Assembly (NCBI GenBank): GCA_963775835.1
Contig: CAVZKV010000020.1
Coordinates: forward strand, 417,080-481,079
Direction of reading: 5' to 3'
Length of the DNA: 64,000 nucleotides
From: AWTP1-13 sp963775835
GTDB taxonomy: Bacteria > Pseudomonadota > Alphaproteobacteria > Rhizobiales > Hyphomicrobiaceae
The notes below the pieces were generated by a model. The model was not told the DNA's origin. It saw only the letters and a list, made by a program, of their open reading frames with translations, and ran no database searches. How positions within the stretch are numbered: the stretch's first letter is position 1; each line of letters starts with the position of its first letter. Of the stretch, positions 28,684 to 37,014 are shown piece after piece. The translations under genes and the position numbers were made by a program.

Positions 28684-29135
28684 TATTTGAGGAACGGTGT
28701 GTGCGACTGGCGGCACAACCGGTCGAGGTCGCGTTTGCGCTCGGACAGGCTGTGCAGATCAACACCGTCCTGGTGCAACAGATCGAGGCAATGGACACGA
28801 GCAGCCCCTCCTCTGGCTAGCGCGTTCGCATCGGGTGCATCAGCCGCTAGAAGTGTGCGCCACCCCTCGGATCGATGAGGCACAGCCCGCCGTCGAGAAT
28901 TGCCGAGTTCGTCTGCAAGGCCTAGCGCATACCGGGCAGCTTGTTGCTGTATTAGGCGCGGCTCTTAGAGTAGAGCCGCACATCGCCGCCGTCCTTGATG
29001 GATCTGAAATCGAAAGCCGTCCCATTTCGGCTCGACGACCAATGCGGGGGCCGGGGGCGTGGTGACGCCGATCCGGCGCCAGCAGCTTCTAGCCAAGGAG
29101 GCGAAGGAGCGGGCCTAGCCTTGAATTCGGGCGGC
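28684..29135 (-). pseudogene. ATP-dependent DNA ligase fragment
   Basis: Pieces of a LigD-type ligase catalytic domain read in several frames: SIKDGGDVRLYSKSRA (motif I/III region), ILDGGLCLID after a frame change, and CLDLLHQDGVDLHSLSERKR plus DLDRLC further on. The catalytic EPKWDGFR lysine motif is degraded to a non-matching sequence. Indels and stops break it at least three times, and both ends are lost. Such ligases serve non-homologous end joining in rhizobia, often in multiple paralogues. Confidence 0.65.
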
Positions 29136-29965
29136 ATGTGCGCCTGTGTTGGCGCACTAGGCGATGGTCGATGCCAGCCCCCGAGAGCAATACCCGCAAG
29201 ATCTTCGCCCGGCTAAAACGTGGTGTAAGCTGCGCCGCAGGAAGCTTCCAACCTCTGCCCCGGATGTTCGCCACTGGCTTATCCGTGCGCAATTTCGGTT
29301 AGCTCCTTCCCCCTCCACCGGGACCTGGGCTTTTTTGTGCGCAAAGCGATTAAGCAGATCGGCCACACCGGGGGACCGGGGGGAACGGCCGGTATGGGCC
29401 CGGGTCTCATGTCCCCGCAAGAGACCTGGGCCTTTTTCTGCGGAGCGGGCCGATCTCACCCGAACTGGCAATGCAAGGGTTACTCCCAAAGCACGATGTC
29501 GCTCCAAGGCGTTCGCCGTAAGATCCGTTGCCTTTATTCGATGGACAGCCCTTAGCTTGAGTTGGGAGCGTCGTGATACCAGTACCAAACGCAAACCCCC
29601 TCGCGAGCGGTGCGGGTCCTTCGTCGCTCCCACCATTTCCAATCCCGGTGGTGCCCTCTCTCCGTCACAAATTGGCGCCACGTTTCAATCAGCGCGAGGT
29701 GGCACCCCAACGCTGCCAAGCGCCACTGGTGAGGGGCGTTGAGGACCCTATGCGGCGCCCCTCGCCGCTTTTTTTGGCCAGCACGTCACCCTCATCGAGA
29801 TCATCGCCGCCTGGCCACTTGTAGCGGCTTTGGATGTTGAAGGTGTTGGCGATCAGGGTTTGCGCGCTTCCACCGCTTGCAACGCTTGTATTTTGTTTCG
29901 GGCGATGGTTGCGCCAGATGACGGGCCTTTGGCGAAACCTTATGTGTTAGGTCAGGTCGGCTTCC
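29136..29965. other. Degenerate region with short direct repeats
   Basis: No intact gene. It contains the second copy of the 12341-12395 element (29229-29280), and two imperfect direct repeats of a GACCTGGGC-T-run block at about 29324 and 29423, 100 bases apart. Open frames on both strands are unrecognisable. Confidence 0.4.
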
Positions 29966-30190
29966 AGCGCCCGGGCAGGCCCTTCGATCATGCTCCTGAC
30001 CGACTTGGCACTGTAGGGTCGGCCCATTGACGTTGAAGGTCACGCAGCGAGCTCGGCGGCGATCTTGCGCAGGCTGCGCCGCTCTCCCGTTTTAGGGCTG
30101 GCCCGATGCAGCCGCTTTGGCCTCCGCCACGACTTCTGTCCGTGCCTCGAGGTGCGATTTCCAGCCTTCGACATTGGGCTCGAATCCATG
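29966..30190 (-). pseudogene. Serine recombinase, post-catalytic fragment 2
   Basis: In successive frames: EARTEVVAEAKAAASG, ERRSLRKIAAELAA, then GRPYSAKSVRSMIEGPARAL. This is the helical segment and small C-terminal domain that follow the catalytic domain of serine recombinases. At least two frameshifts. It matches the fragment at 23113. Confidence 0.55.
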
Positions 30191-30214
30191 CCAAGGTGGC
30201 CGTGGCTGCTACTC

Positions 30215-30350
30215 ACACACCTGGCAGCCGCTTGGGGAGCTGTCCCGGTGTGCGGGGACCGCTGCCAGGTCAATCTGGGACCACGAATTGTATCTTTTCC
30301 AAATCAACCATCGCGGTCCTCATCGTCCCCCTGGCAAGGTGTGGCGGGAG
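30215..30350 (+). repeat. Palindromic dispersed repeat, copy 1
   Basis: Core 30215-30305, shared with 36063-36178 (same strand) and 39788-39925 (opposite strand). ACCTGGCAGC near the start pairs with GCTGCCAGGT about 30 bases on; the element ends TATCTTTTCCAAAT. Copies 1 and 3 remain similar for about 45 more bases (to GCGGGAGGCAT). Confidence 0.75.
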
Positions 30351-30464
30351 GCATCTGCGCGCCAACGTTCCGATATTGTGCGCCGCATCCCAGCAAGGGC
30401 GCCCGGCCATCGCGGCGCCCTTGCTTTGAAGGGCCGCGTGTGGCTACGCGCGGCCTCATCGTGA

Positions 30465-30740
30465 CTATTTAGGCGACGGATCCTGCTTGTCGGGACTGGT
30501 CGACGTCCTCGGCCTTGACGGATCTGGTCCGCTGCTTTCGGTAGCAGTCGGACCGCCTGGCGTTGTCGCAGGGACGTTTCCCTGAACTCGCGGGCGTTCC
30601 GCAGGAGTGGCGGGCGGGGTTCCGGGCGCTGTACCGGTGACTGCGCTATCCGGAGCTGTCGACGTGCCCGGGCTGGTAGTTTGGGCTAGGGCACTTCCAG
30701 CGCTAATGGCAAGTAGCAATCCTGCAATCGCAAGTTTCAT
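30465..30740 (-). CDS. Secreted Pro/Thr-rich protein, 91 residues
   Basis: MKLAIAGLLLAISAGSALAQ is a clear signal peptide; the mature 70 residues are low-complexity and rich in P, T, S, G and A (TSPGTSTAPDSAVTGTAPG). The start at 30740 follows AAGGAG, preferred to the longer frame from 30773. It resembles the other exported low-complexity proteins at 18504 and 60817. An EcfG-like promoter lies about 33 bases upstream. Periplasmic or cell-surface, role unknown. Confidence 0.7.
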   Translation of the reverse strand: MKLAIAGLLLAISAGSALAQTTSPGTSTAPDSAVTGTAPGTPPATPAERPRVQGNVPATTPGGPTATESSGPDPSRPRTSTSPDKQDPSPK

Positions 30741-30772
30741 GAAAGAACTCCTTTTGCTGTTCTCTCGGAGCA

Positions 30773-30797
30773 AACTTGCCGATCTAGATTACGTTCC
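30773..30797 (-). promoter_or_regulatory. Putative EcfG-type promoter
   Basis: On the minus strand GGAAC (30793-30797), 16 bases, AGTT (30773-30776). One mismatch to consensus. Correctly placed for the 30740 gene. Confidence 0.4.
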
Positions 30798-31121
30798 GAC
30801 GCGCGCCCTGACAGCGGGACCATGTTAGGCGTGAGGGTAATGTTCCGGACGCACAGAGCGCGTTCGGCCCCTCCCCCGCCGTTAGTGGCCTGGAGCGAGA
30901 GCAGTGTTTACTCGCAACGGCACCGCTCTCGCCCCTCCCCTCAACTCACGCCCAGGCCGCATGCCCCCATCGACAGGGATCGGGGTCTCAGTTCTTGCCC
31001 AGTATTTACTGAGCACGCGACGCCTCGTCCTCGCCGCAGTCTCGCTCTATTGGCGGCCTTGGTAGTCGGGGAGCAAGTCAATGCGGGGAGCTGCGCACAT
31101 CAGGCACGAACTCGCCAGAAG

Positions 31122-31646
31122 TCATACCGGCCCAAATCGACGCCCTAGCCTCTGGACAGCACGCAAAAGCCCGGCATTCAACACTGCATCGTGATGATCA
31201 TAGCGGTCGCATAGGCGATGGAACGTGCGCCAGAGCATTCCCTTCGGCTTGTAGAAGCGGCCGCGCCGCGTGATTAAGCGCCGCTCGATCTTCGCGATTG
31301 CCAAGTGGGCACGATCTTTCGCATCCCCACATTGCGACCGATATCGAACACGAAGACAGCGCCTGCAGCCGATTTTGCCGTAGCCGGCGAATATCACGCG
31401 GGCCCGCCCGTTGCAGCGTGGGCAAACCATCCACACCCGACTGCCGCCAAAGTGCAAGGGTGTGGTCGTGAACTGAATTCGAGCGGTCACGTCGCCGTGC
31501 CGGGTAGGCAATTTCAGCTCGAGCACCCGGCCATGGCGCGCAGCTTCGACGTTCATTTCCGTCGGGTAGTCTGCAACGTCCAAGCGGCGAAGCGCTTCCG
31601 CAAACGACTTCGAGCTTCCCCATCGTCCCGATCTGCTGCCGCCCAT
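31122..31646 (-). CDS. Zinc-ribbon protein of unknown function
   Basis: A 174-residue protein opening MGGSRSGRWGSSKSFAEALR. A four-cysteine zinc ribbon is formed by VCPRCNGRARVI and GCRRCLRVRYRSQ (CxxC-x15-CxxC). The basic C terminus (IERRLITRRGRFYKPKGM) suggests nucleic acid binding. Proteins with this start and ribbon occur in mobile regions of alphaproteobacteria, but their role is unknown. The frame is intact. It is flanked by recombinase debris (resolvase fragment at 31849). Confidence 0.75.
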   Translation of the reverse strand: MGGSRSGRWGSSKSFAEALRRLDVADYPTEMNVEAARHGRVLELKLPTRHGDVTARIQFTTTPLHFGGSRVWMVCPRCNGRARVIFAGYGKIGCRRCLRVRYRSQCGDAKDRAHLAIAKIERRLITRRGRFYKPKGMLWRTFHRLCDRYDHHDAVLNAGLLRAVQRLGRRFGPV

Positions 31647-31848
31647 CGCAGTCCCCCTTTTATTTTACGAAATCTTTTGGCCAATCGAGTAACAGCCCAT
31701 GATGCGCGCACGCTTGCGCGTACTGGGCGCAAAATTGGTGCTGGTGGAATCGGCCCAGCGCCTACGCTGCCCCTCGCTAATGCGCTGGCGACCTGCAGCC
31801 GAAGCCGCCGCTGGACGCTGCCTGCGCCGGCCCGCGCGCCGCGCGGCC

Positions 31849-32040
31849 ATTGTTGTGGGCCGGACAATGTTCGGCATGCTGGGCATCTTCGCCGAGTTCG
31901 AGCGCGAAATGATCCACCCCCGGGTGGTCGCCGGCCTCGACCGCGTTCGCGGCGAAATCAAACGCAATGGCCACTACACCAGCAAGGCAGGCAAATCACC
32001 TCGAGATCCGGCGACGCGGTCCAGGAGTGGACGGAAGGTA
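31849..32040 (+). pseudogene. Serine resolvase catalytic-domain fragment
   Basis: MFGMLGIFAEFEREMIHPRV, then VAGLDRVRGEIKRNG is the end of the resolvase catalytic domain and start of helix E (normal FAEFERxMIxERVxAGL). The N-terminal half with the active serine and the DNA-binding helix-turn-helix are both missing. The flanking frame is not recombinase-like. Confidence 0.7.
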
Positions 32041-32282
32041 GCCATCTGTCCCCCGTCAACGTGATCGGTCGAATGGTTTCCCGCGACTTCATCAGTAGCG
32101 TCGCTTGCGACGTGCGCTATCGATTTTGGGGATTAGTTGAGAAAGACTGAAGGGCGGCCTCTGGATAACGAACGCGCCCAGTCCGAGCGGAAAATGCTTG
32201 GTTCCGAGCAGTCCTTTATTGACCTAGGCAATGTAGCGCCTACTCTACGCGCCAGCCCGCGCTAATACAGCCAGGAAGGATC

Positions 32283-32534
32283 ATGCGCGCCCGCCAGCTC
32301 ATCGACGGCGCATCTTTTGGCCCCGACGCTTTGAAGGCCATTGTCGAGGCCTTCGACCAAGCCTGGTCTGAAATTGCAGCCAACTTCCAAGATGATCCGA
32401 TTGCCTGGGAAGAGGCGCGGCTAGGGTTAGCGGAAGCGCTGCTCTCAATCGCCAATGAGGAAAGCCGCGACGTCGAGGTTCTGAAGCAGGCTGCGCTTCT
32501 GAGAATGGCGCTCGATTTCAAGCGTCGCAGGTAG
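32283..32534 (+). CDS. Intact member of the dispersed MRARQLIDG family
   Basis: An 83-residue soluble helical protein: MRARQLIDGASFGPDALKAI, then VEAFDQAWSEIAANFQDDPI, then ARLGLAEALLSIANEESRDV and EVLKQAALLRMAL. Three further broken copies occur in the window (19453, 22788, 48308), so this is the reference copy. AGGAAGG lies 6 bases upstream of the ATG. No function is known to me; the family is recurrent in Bradyrhizobium-like genomes. The following merR gene starts just 5 bases after its stop. Confidence 0.75.
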   Translation: MRARQLIDGASFGPDALKAIVEAFDQAWSEIAANFQDDPIAWEEARLGLAEALLSIANEESRDVEVLKQAALLRMALDFKRRR

Positions 32535-32539
32535 GAACC

Positions 32540-32940
32540 ATGGAGACGAACCGATTAGTGACCATCGGCGCGGTATCCGAGCGAACCGAGGTAAATATCG
32601 AGACCATTCGCTCTACGAACGCATTGGTATTTTGCCGAAGCCTCCCCGCAACGCGGGCGGGCACAGGCTCTACGCCGAAGAATATCAGCAGCGCTTGTTG
32701 TTCGTGCGCCGGGCTCGTGAATTGGGTTTCTCTCTCGGCGAAGTTGGCGTGTTGCTCGGGCTCGCCAGACAACGCAGTGCTTGCGCGCAGGTGAAGAGAA
32801 TCACGGAACAGCGCATTGCTGACATCCATCGGAAGATTAATGAACTGAAACGTCTCGAGCGCGCGCTGAGCGACATGGTCACGCAATGTCGAGGGGACGA
32901 TGCCTTGGATTGCCCAATCCTTGACGCCTTGGCCACTTGA
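32540..32940 (+). pseudogene. MerR-family metal regulator, frameshifted
   Basis: The N terminus VTIGAVSERTEVNIETIR is the MerR helix-turn-helix; the expected RYYERIGILPKPPR continues in the next frame as ALVFCR garbled, then KPPRNAGGHRLYAEEYQQRL. One missing base in the Tyr-Tyr codon pair (about 32612) explains the break. The C-terminal part has cysteines in the MerR metal-site pattern (SACAQVKRITEQ, TQCRGDDALDCPI), as in mercury-type regulators. No mer operon is adjacent. Confidence 0.75.
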
Positions 32941-33095
32941 GCGTGCTTCGGGCCGGCTCCGCCGCCTGATTGGACGGGCTCCGGGGCTCGCGCCCGCGCG
33001 CGCACGAAGACGGAATTCTGCCTGACCTGAGACGACCGTGAGCGCCACGGCCACAGCTTTTCATAGATCCAACTTATCCAATATCGAGACGAGGA

Positions 33096-33660
33096 CTATT
33101 TCTTGCCGGACTCCGGCTTCTCTGTTTCCTGTGGGGTTACTTGGTCTAGTTCCTTTTGATATTTCTTCACCACAGCAACGTTCTCTTTGAATTGCAACGG
33201 CGCCGCTCTTTTCAATGCCTCTTGCATTTCCGCGAGAGATTGATCCTTATCTTTCTGGGGCAACTGCTTGTCTTGCTTGAGTTCGTCGATGTCCTTCTTG
33301 ATCTGGTCCGGAGGCTCCGTGAACTGTCCCTGAGGGTCAAGCCCGCCGAGCACCAACGAAATATTGGCCGCCACGTCGTCGAATTCATCAAGCGTTGAAA
33401 AGCCGTTGCTCTTGGCAATCTGCTCGACCTGCTTTTGAAGCGCCGGGTCAGGCTTGTCGGCTGCGCTTTCAAGCTTGCTCGCGAGCGGCGCGAGCTGCTT
33501 CTGAGCCGAAATGAAATCCCGGACCTGTTTTTCGGTGAGCTTGATTTGTTTTAACTGCGACTGATCTTGGCCGTCCTTCTTGACTCTGGGCGATGGCTGA
33601 GGTTGCAAATAGCGCGAGCCCGGCTAGCACTGCGAGCTTTCCAAGCCAAATGGTCCGCAT
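33096..33660 (-). pseudogene. Exported helical protein, frameshift after signal peptide
   Basis: From ATG 33660 a signal peptide MRTIWLGKLAVLAGLALFAT, then SAIAQ is followed by loss of frame; the mature part continues in the neighbouring frame as KKDGQDQSQLKQIKLTEKQV, then ISAQKQLAPLASKLE, FSTLDEFDDVAANISLVLGG, and ends KPESGKK. A one-base deletion near 33580 accounts for it. The mature domain (about 150 residues, all-helical, charged) is a conserved rhizobial periplasmic family without known function. Recent lesion or sequencing error. Confidence 0.7.
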
Positions 33661-33771
33661 CGTTCGCTCCATCGTTGGTGCCGCGTGTTATCCGCTACGT
33701 TTAACAACCCAGAGAACCGCGAGTTCCCCAGTTGCGCAGAGACGATCGCTTCCGCGTGAGGCGATATACTC

Positions 33772-33951
33772 ATGGTTGCCGAATGGGACCGAGCGATCAG
33801 GTCGATGATCGATGGCATCCACCTCATTGAGCGCATCAATGCCCGCGGCGCTCTCATCAAGGTGTTGGACAAGCCGCACCTGGATCTCACCACGCCGCTC
33901 GGTCGCGGCTTCATCCGCCTTCCTATTGGCAATGGTCGAGTGAAGGAATAG
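33772..33951 (+). pseudogene. Serine recombinase catalytic-domain fragment
   Basis: IRSMIDGIHLIERINARGAL, then IKVLDKPHLDLTTPLGRGFI: the middle of a serine recombinase (invertase/resolvase) catalytic domain, diverging to a stop after 59 codons. Active-site serine and helix E are missing. Confidence 0.7.
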
Positions 33952-34299
33952 TCAACCGATCAAGCAGTTGTCTCATCGTCCTCACAAACTGCATTGGAAA
34001 AGTCTATAAGCCGCGTCACTCCAGACAAAAACGGTTCTACCAGAGCGCCGCAGTCGCGGCCGTGTGTCGAGAAGCCGGCTGAAATTTGGTCGCATGCCGG
34101 CGCCAGGCGGCACCGCATTGCCTACAGACCAAATGCCGACATGCTCACGGATTTTGAGGCGACGGCAACTGCTCTGTGAACCTCCTATTGCGCATTTAGC
34201 CGCGGCCGCATGGCGGAACAAGCCGCATCGCAGTTTGTTCTTTCTAGAAACAGGTCCATTCGGCGCCGAGGCTGCGCCCATGAGCAATGGAGATGAGCG

Positions 34300-34536
34300 A
34301 TGAAAAGAATTGGGCTAGCAGTAACGACTGCGGTCATTCTGGCCACCACGGTTCCGGCTGTGGCTCAGAGCTACGACTATGATGGTCGAGGTTGGTGGGG
34401 CGGAGGGCGTCACCATCAGTACTACCGATACCGCCCCTACCGGCATTCCTATGGCTATTACCGCCCCTACCGGCATTCCTATGGCTACTCCCATCGACGC
34501 TACGACCGCTCGTGGTGGGGCGGCGGCCGCTACTAG
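34300..34536 (+). CDS. Secreted Gly/Tyr/Arg/His-rich protein with tandem repeat
   Basis: A 78-residue protein. MKRIGLAVTTAVILATTVPA plus VAQ is the signal peptide; the mature part is GRGWWGGGRHHQYYRYRPYR and onward, with two perfect copies of a ten-residue unit (YRPYRHSYGY) from a 30-base tandem repeat at 34429 to 34488. GGAGATGAG precedes the ATG. Small basic/aromatic repeats like this are common in rhizobial exported proteins. A hairpin terminator follows at 34563. A weak EcfG-like element (GGAAC at 34215, N16, TGTT) lies upstream. Confidence 0.75.
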   Translation: MKRIGLAVTTAVILATTVPAVAQSYDYDGRGWWGGGRHHQYYRYRPYRHSYGYYRPYRHSYGYSHRRYDRSWWGGGRY

Positions 34537-34562
34537 TCTGGAAACGAAACGCGTAAATCGTT

Positions 34563-34595
34563 GGCGCCAAGATCGGCGAGCCCGATCTTGGCGCC
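34563..34595 (+). terminator. Strong hairpin terminator-like element
   Basis: A perfect 14-base stem (34563-34576 with 34582-34595) and 5-base loop, no T-run. It lies between the 34300 gene and the 34639 gene, and shows that the latter's start must lie downstream of it. Confidence 0.6.
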
Positions 34596-34638
34596 TCCTC
34601 GCACCAGTGGCGGCGGCGCGCAAATCGTGAATGCAACC

Positions 34639-36030
34639 ATGTTTGTACGTGCCACGGCGAGCGTATTGACGAGCGCGCTGATCTTTTGGGTGACAGGCGC
34701 GCGAGCCCAAACGCCAGTATTACAGCTACCAACGCTCAGCAAATGTCCAACGGAAACGCACCCACAGCTACCGGAGAAATGGCGTGCCACCTTTCTGCTG
34801 GCCCCGTTCACTAACACGCAGCTGGTTTTGGGCAACCTCGCCTACGACGGCACGCTCAAGGCGATGCGGGCCAGTCTCTATGGCTTCAAGCGGGGTACGC
34901 TAGACTTGTTTGTTCAAGGTGATAATACCTATGCCCTAACGTCCCGCGGATCCCAGATTGTTGGTTGTGAAAACCTCGGTGATACCGGCTGGCGGCCCTT
35001 CCCGCAGGACTGGTTGAAGCCTCAGTCGCAATGCGCAGGCTCAGGGCCACTTGCCGAAACCGCCGTCGATTGGTGGAAGACGCCAATCGAGCCAAGGCCC
35101 TCGAGCTATTGGATTTGGTACAAGACGTCGGACCAGACCCCATTTCGTCTGGTCTTTCCTTTTCCCAATGACCGGCTGGCAGTGTTGGGCGAATTTGCAC
35201 TGAGCTACCAGATCAGCTTCGAGCAGGTCGAGAACGCCGACCTCTCGGAATCCATGGCTGCATGCAAGTCGGCCACAGTTGCAATACCTGAGGCTGCAAG
35301 TCAAAGGCCGCGTGAGCGCATCAATGCCATGTCACTGGCAGAAGGCAAGCCCAGCGATGAGATCAAGCGCCTCCTGCCGCAAGTCTCCGCTTGTCCGTCG
35401 GCGTCGCTTCCGCACTGGCCAGAAAAGGTCGCCCTCACGGGATTGATGACACCATTCGATTTCAATGAGGCACCTTACCAGACAGAGGTGCTTTACGACT
35501 GGACCATTCCCGCCCAGCGCAGTCGAATTTACTTTCCACATCAATCGAGCAGTTCTGTGCAGGACGCGTTGATGCTGGAGTCCGGCGGATACAACGTCAC
35601 CTACTATCGCCAAGGTGCGCCCACGTGCCGTGGATTGCTACCTGGCGCAATTCGCCCCGATTGGGCGGCGCGTGCACCGTGCAGCTGCGAGGCCATGATC
35701 GACGGCAATACGCCGCTGACACCCTACGGTGCCACGCGGGTCATTTCCTGCCCCTTGGCCAGCCCGCGCGCGGCGTGGGCCTGGTACACGCGTGACGATC
35801 GTCCGATGACGTTCGCGGTTACGTCCCTACTCGGCGACGAAGGCTCGGGCTTGTTTGCCGTGCTCGATTACCGAGATTGGATCCCGGGAGCAGCAAGTAT
35901 CGCGCGCGCCGCGTTCGACGCGCCAGCGCACTGTGGCCTGCCGCCATCGGAGCGTTCCGCGCTCAAGGCGCAAGCGGACCCCGCCAGCAGGCAATGCTCA
36001 ACCTGCCATACGGGCAGCGACCCGCGCTGA
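34639..36030 (+). CDS. Exported two-repeat protein ending in a CxxCH motif
   Basis: A 463-residue secreted protein (MFVRATASVLTSALIFWVTG, then ARAQ signal peptide). Two related halves: residues about 35 to 230 and 265 to 450, each opening with a Cys-Pro block (LSKCPTETHPQLPEKWRA, VSACPSASLPHWPEKVAL) and closing with a hydrophobic strand (LAVLGEFALSYQI, LFAVLDYRDWIPG). The protein ends with QCSTCHTGSDPR, a CxxCH that could attach a c-type haem or bind metal. I do not recognise the family. Start uncertain (GTG 34627 also possible). Confidence 0.55.
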   Translation: MFVRATASVLTSALIFWVTGARAQTPVLQLPTLSKCPTETHPQLPEKWRATFLLAPFTNTQLVLGNLAYDGTLKAMRASLYGFKRGTLDLFVQGDNTYALTSRGSQIVGCENLGDTGWRPFPQDWLKPQSQCAGSGPLAETAVDWWKTPIEPRPSSYWIWYKTSDQTPFRLVFPFPNDRLAVLGEFALSYQISFEQVENADLSESMAACKSATVAIPEAASQRPRERINAMSLAEGKPSDEIKRLLPQVSACPSASLPHWPEKVALTGLMTPFDFNEAPYQTEVLYDWTIPAQRSRIYFPHQSSSSVQDALMLESGGYNVTYYRQGAPTCRGLLPGAIRPDWAARAPCSCEAMIDGNTPLTPYGATRVISCPLASPRAAWAWYTRDDRPMTFAVTSLLGDEGSGLFAVLDYRDWIPGAASIARAAFDAPAHCGLPPSERSALKAQADPASRQCSTCHTGSDPR

Positions 36031-36062
36031 CGCTACGAGTGCCGATCACAGCTGGGCTAGTC

Positions 36063-36178
36063 ACACACCTGGCAGCCGCTTGGGGGAGCGGTCCCGGTGT
36101 CCTACCCCGCTGTGCCGGGACCATTGCCAGGCCAATCTCATGCCACCGGGACCACGCATAGTATCTTTTCCAAATTAG
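36063..36178 (+). repeat. Palindromic dispersed repeat, copy 2
   Basis: Second copy of the element at 30215, immediately downstream of the CxxCH gene. GGTCCCGG/CCGGGACC forms an additional internal helix. Ends TATCTTTTCCAAAT. Confidence 0.75.
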
Positions 36179-36542
36179 CGGCCCCTCGAGGCGCCCCCGC
36201 CCTTGTTTAACGGCTCAAATGATTGGGGGCACTCAGCCCCGCAGCCGAGTGCCCCTCCAGGAGCTCAGGACAAGGCGCACCCCAAGTCCGGAGCAAACGC
36301 CTTGCCTCGTCAGATTCGAAGAGCTGCGGTTTTATTCCCGGATTGGTCGAGGAATGCAGAAGAGCTGCGTCCGAGACTGCGCCTGTTGTTGTTCAGCATT
36401 GGTACGGAATGCTACCGTCCAAGCTGGGAACAGCGACCGATGTCATCGAGGCCTATGAAACCCGGCGTTCTCCAACCGTGGGGTCCCGCGGCTTCAAGTG
36501 CCCCGGCTGGAAGCGCATCAATGCCGAGCGCTGGCGCATTTT

Positions 36543-36725
36543 CGAGGGGCCGCGCAAGCCCGAACTGACAGAAGCCAAGAAGACGCTCGCGAAGAAGCGC
36601 CAGGAGCTCGCCCGGGTGCTCGAGTGGTTGGGGGATCGCCGGGGCTAATGCCAGGCATTGCGCGCGAGCTGCGCAAGCACGTTGCTATTCTCGAGCGCGA
36701 TATTGCTGAGCTCGAGCAGGCCTAA
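36543..36725 (+). pseudogene. Small coiled-coil family, frameshifted copy
   Basis: FEGPRKPELTEAKKTLAKKR, then QELARVLEWLGDRRG in one frame, and GIARELRKHVAILERDIAEL plus EQA in the next. The two joined form a coiled-coil protein; the copy at 13154 shows the same blocks. The intact relative is at 59970. Confidence 0.55.
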
Positions 36726-36746
36726 TTATGCTCGCCGCGGTTCGCT

Positions 36747-36971
36747 TCACCCGGAAATAATAAATAGCTCCTCGGCTTCGGCGAGGCGCTTGGCGATGCT
36801 CAAGCGCGTCGGATGGTCTTCGGGGCGGCCCACATGGCGACGAACTCGGCCGGCGACCCGGCTACGGTGCCGGCAAACAGTCTGCGGCCGTCGTCCTTGC
36901 AGGAGCCAGATCTTGACGGTTCTCTTCCGCATCGTTTGCCTATTTGTCGGGTGCATCGTCGTGAGCTTCAT
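36747..36971 (-). pseudogene. Recombinase-coupled small ORF, copy 2
   Basis: Starts with ATG overlapping the stop of the 36968 recombinase (ATGA), reads MKLTTMHPTNRQTMRKRTVK plus IWLLQ, then is thrown out of frame by an extra base at about 36900; AKRLAEAEELFIISG closes it. Related to copy 1 at 19080. The coupling to the recombinase suggests a partner such as a directionality factor, but no such family is recognised. Confidence 0.5.
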
Positions 36972-37014
36972 CGAAGAAACACTCCCGGGCCGAGACGCAG
37001 GCCGCTCGAGGAGT
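36829..37014. repeat. 190-bp dispersed repeat, copy 2
   Basis: Direct repeat of 19223-19412, with a 3-base deletion and a 1-base insertion relative to copy 1. Confidence 0.85.

Noticed and set aside
36203..36568. 121-residue + strand frame
   Set aside because: Low-complexity, proline-rich reading with no family; sequence here is better explained as spacer before the coiled-coil remnant.
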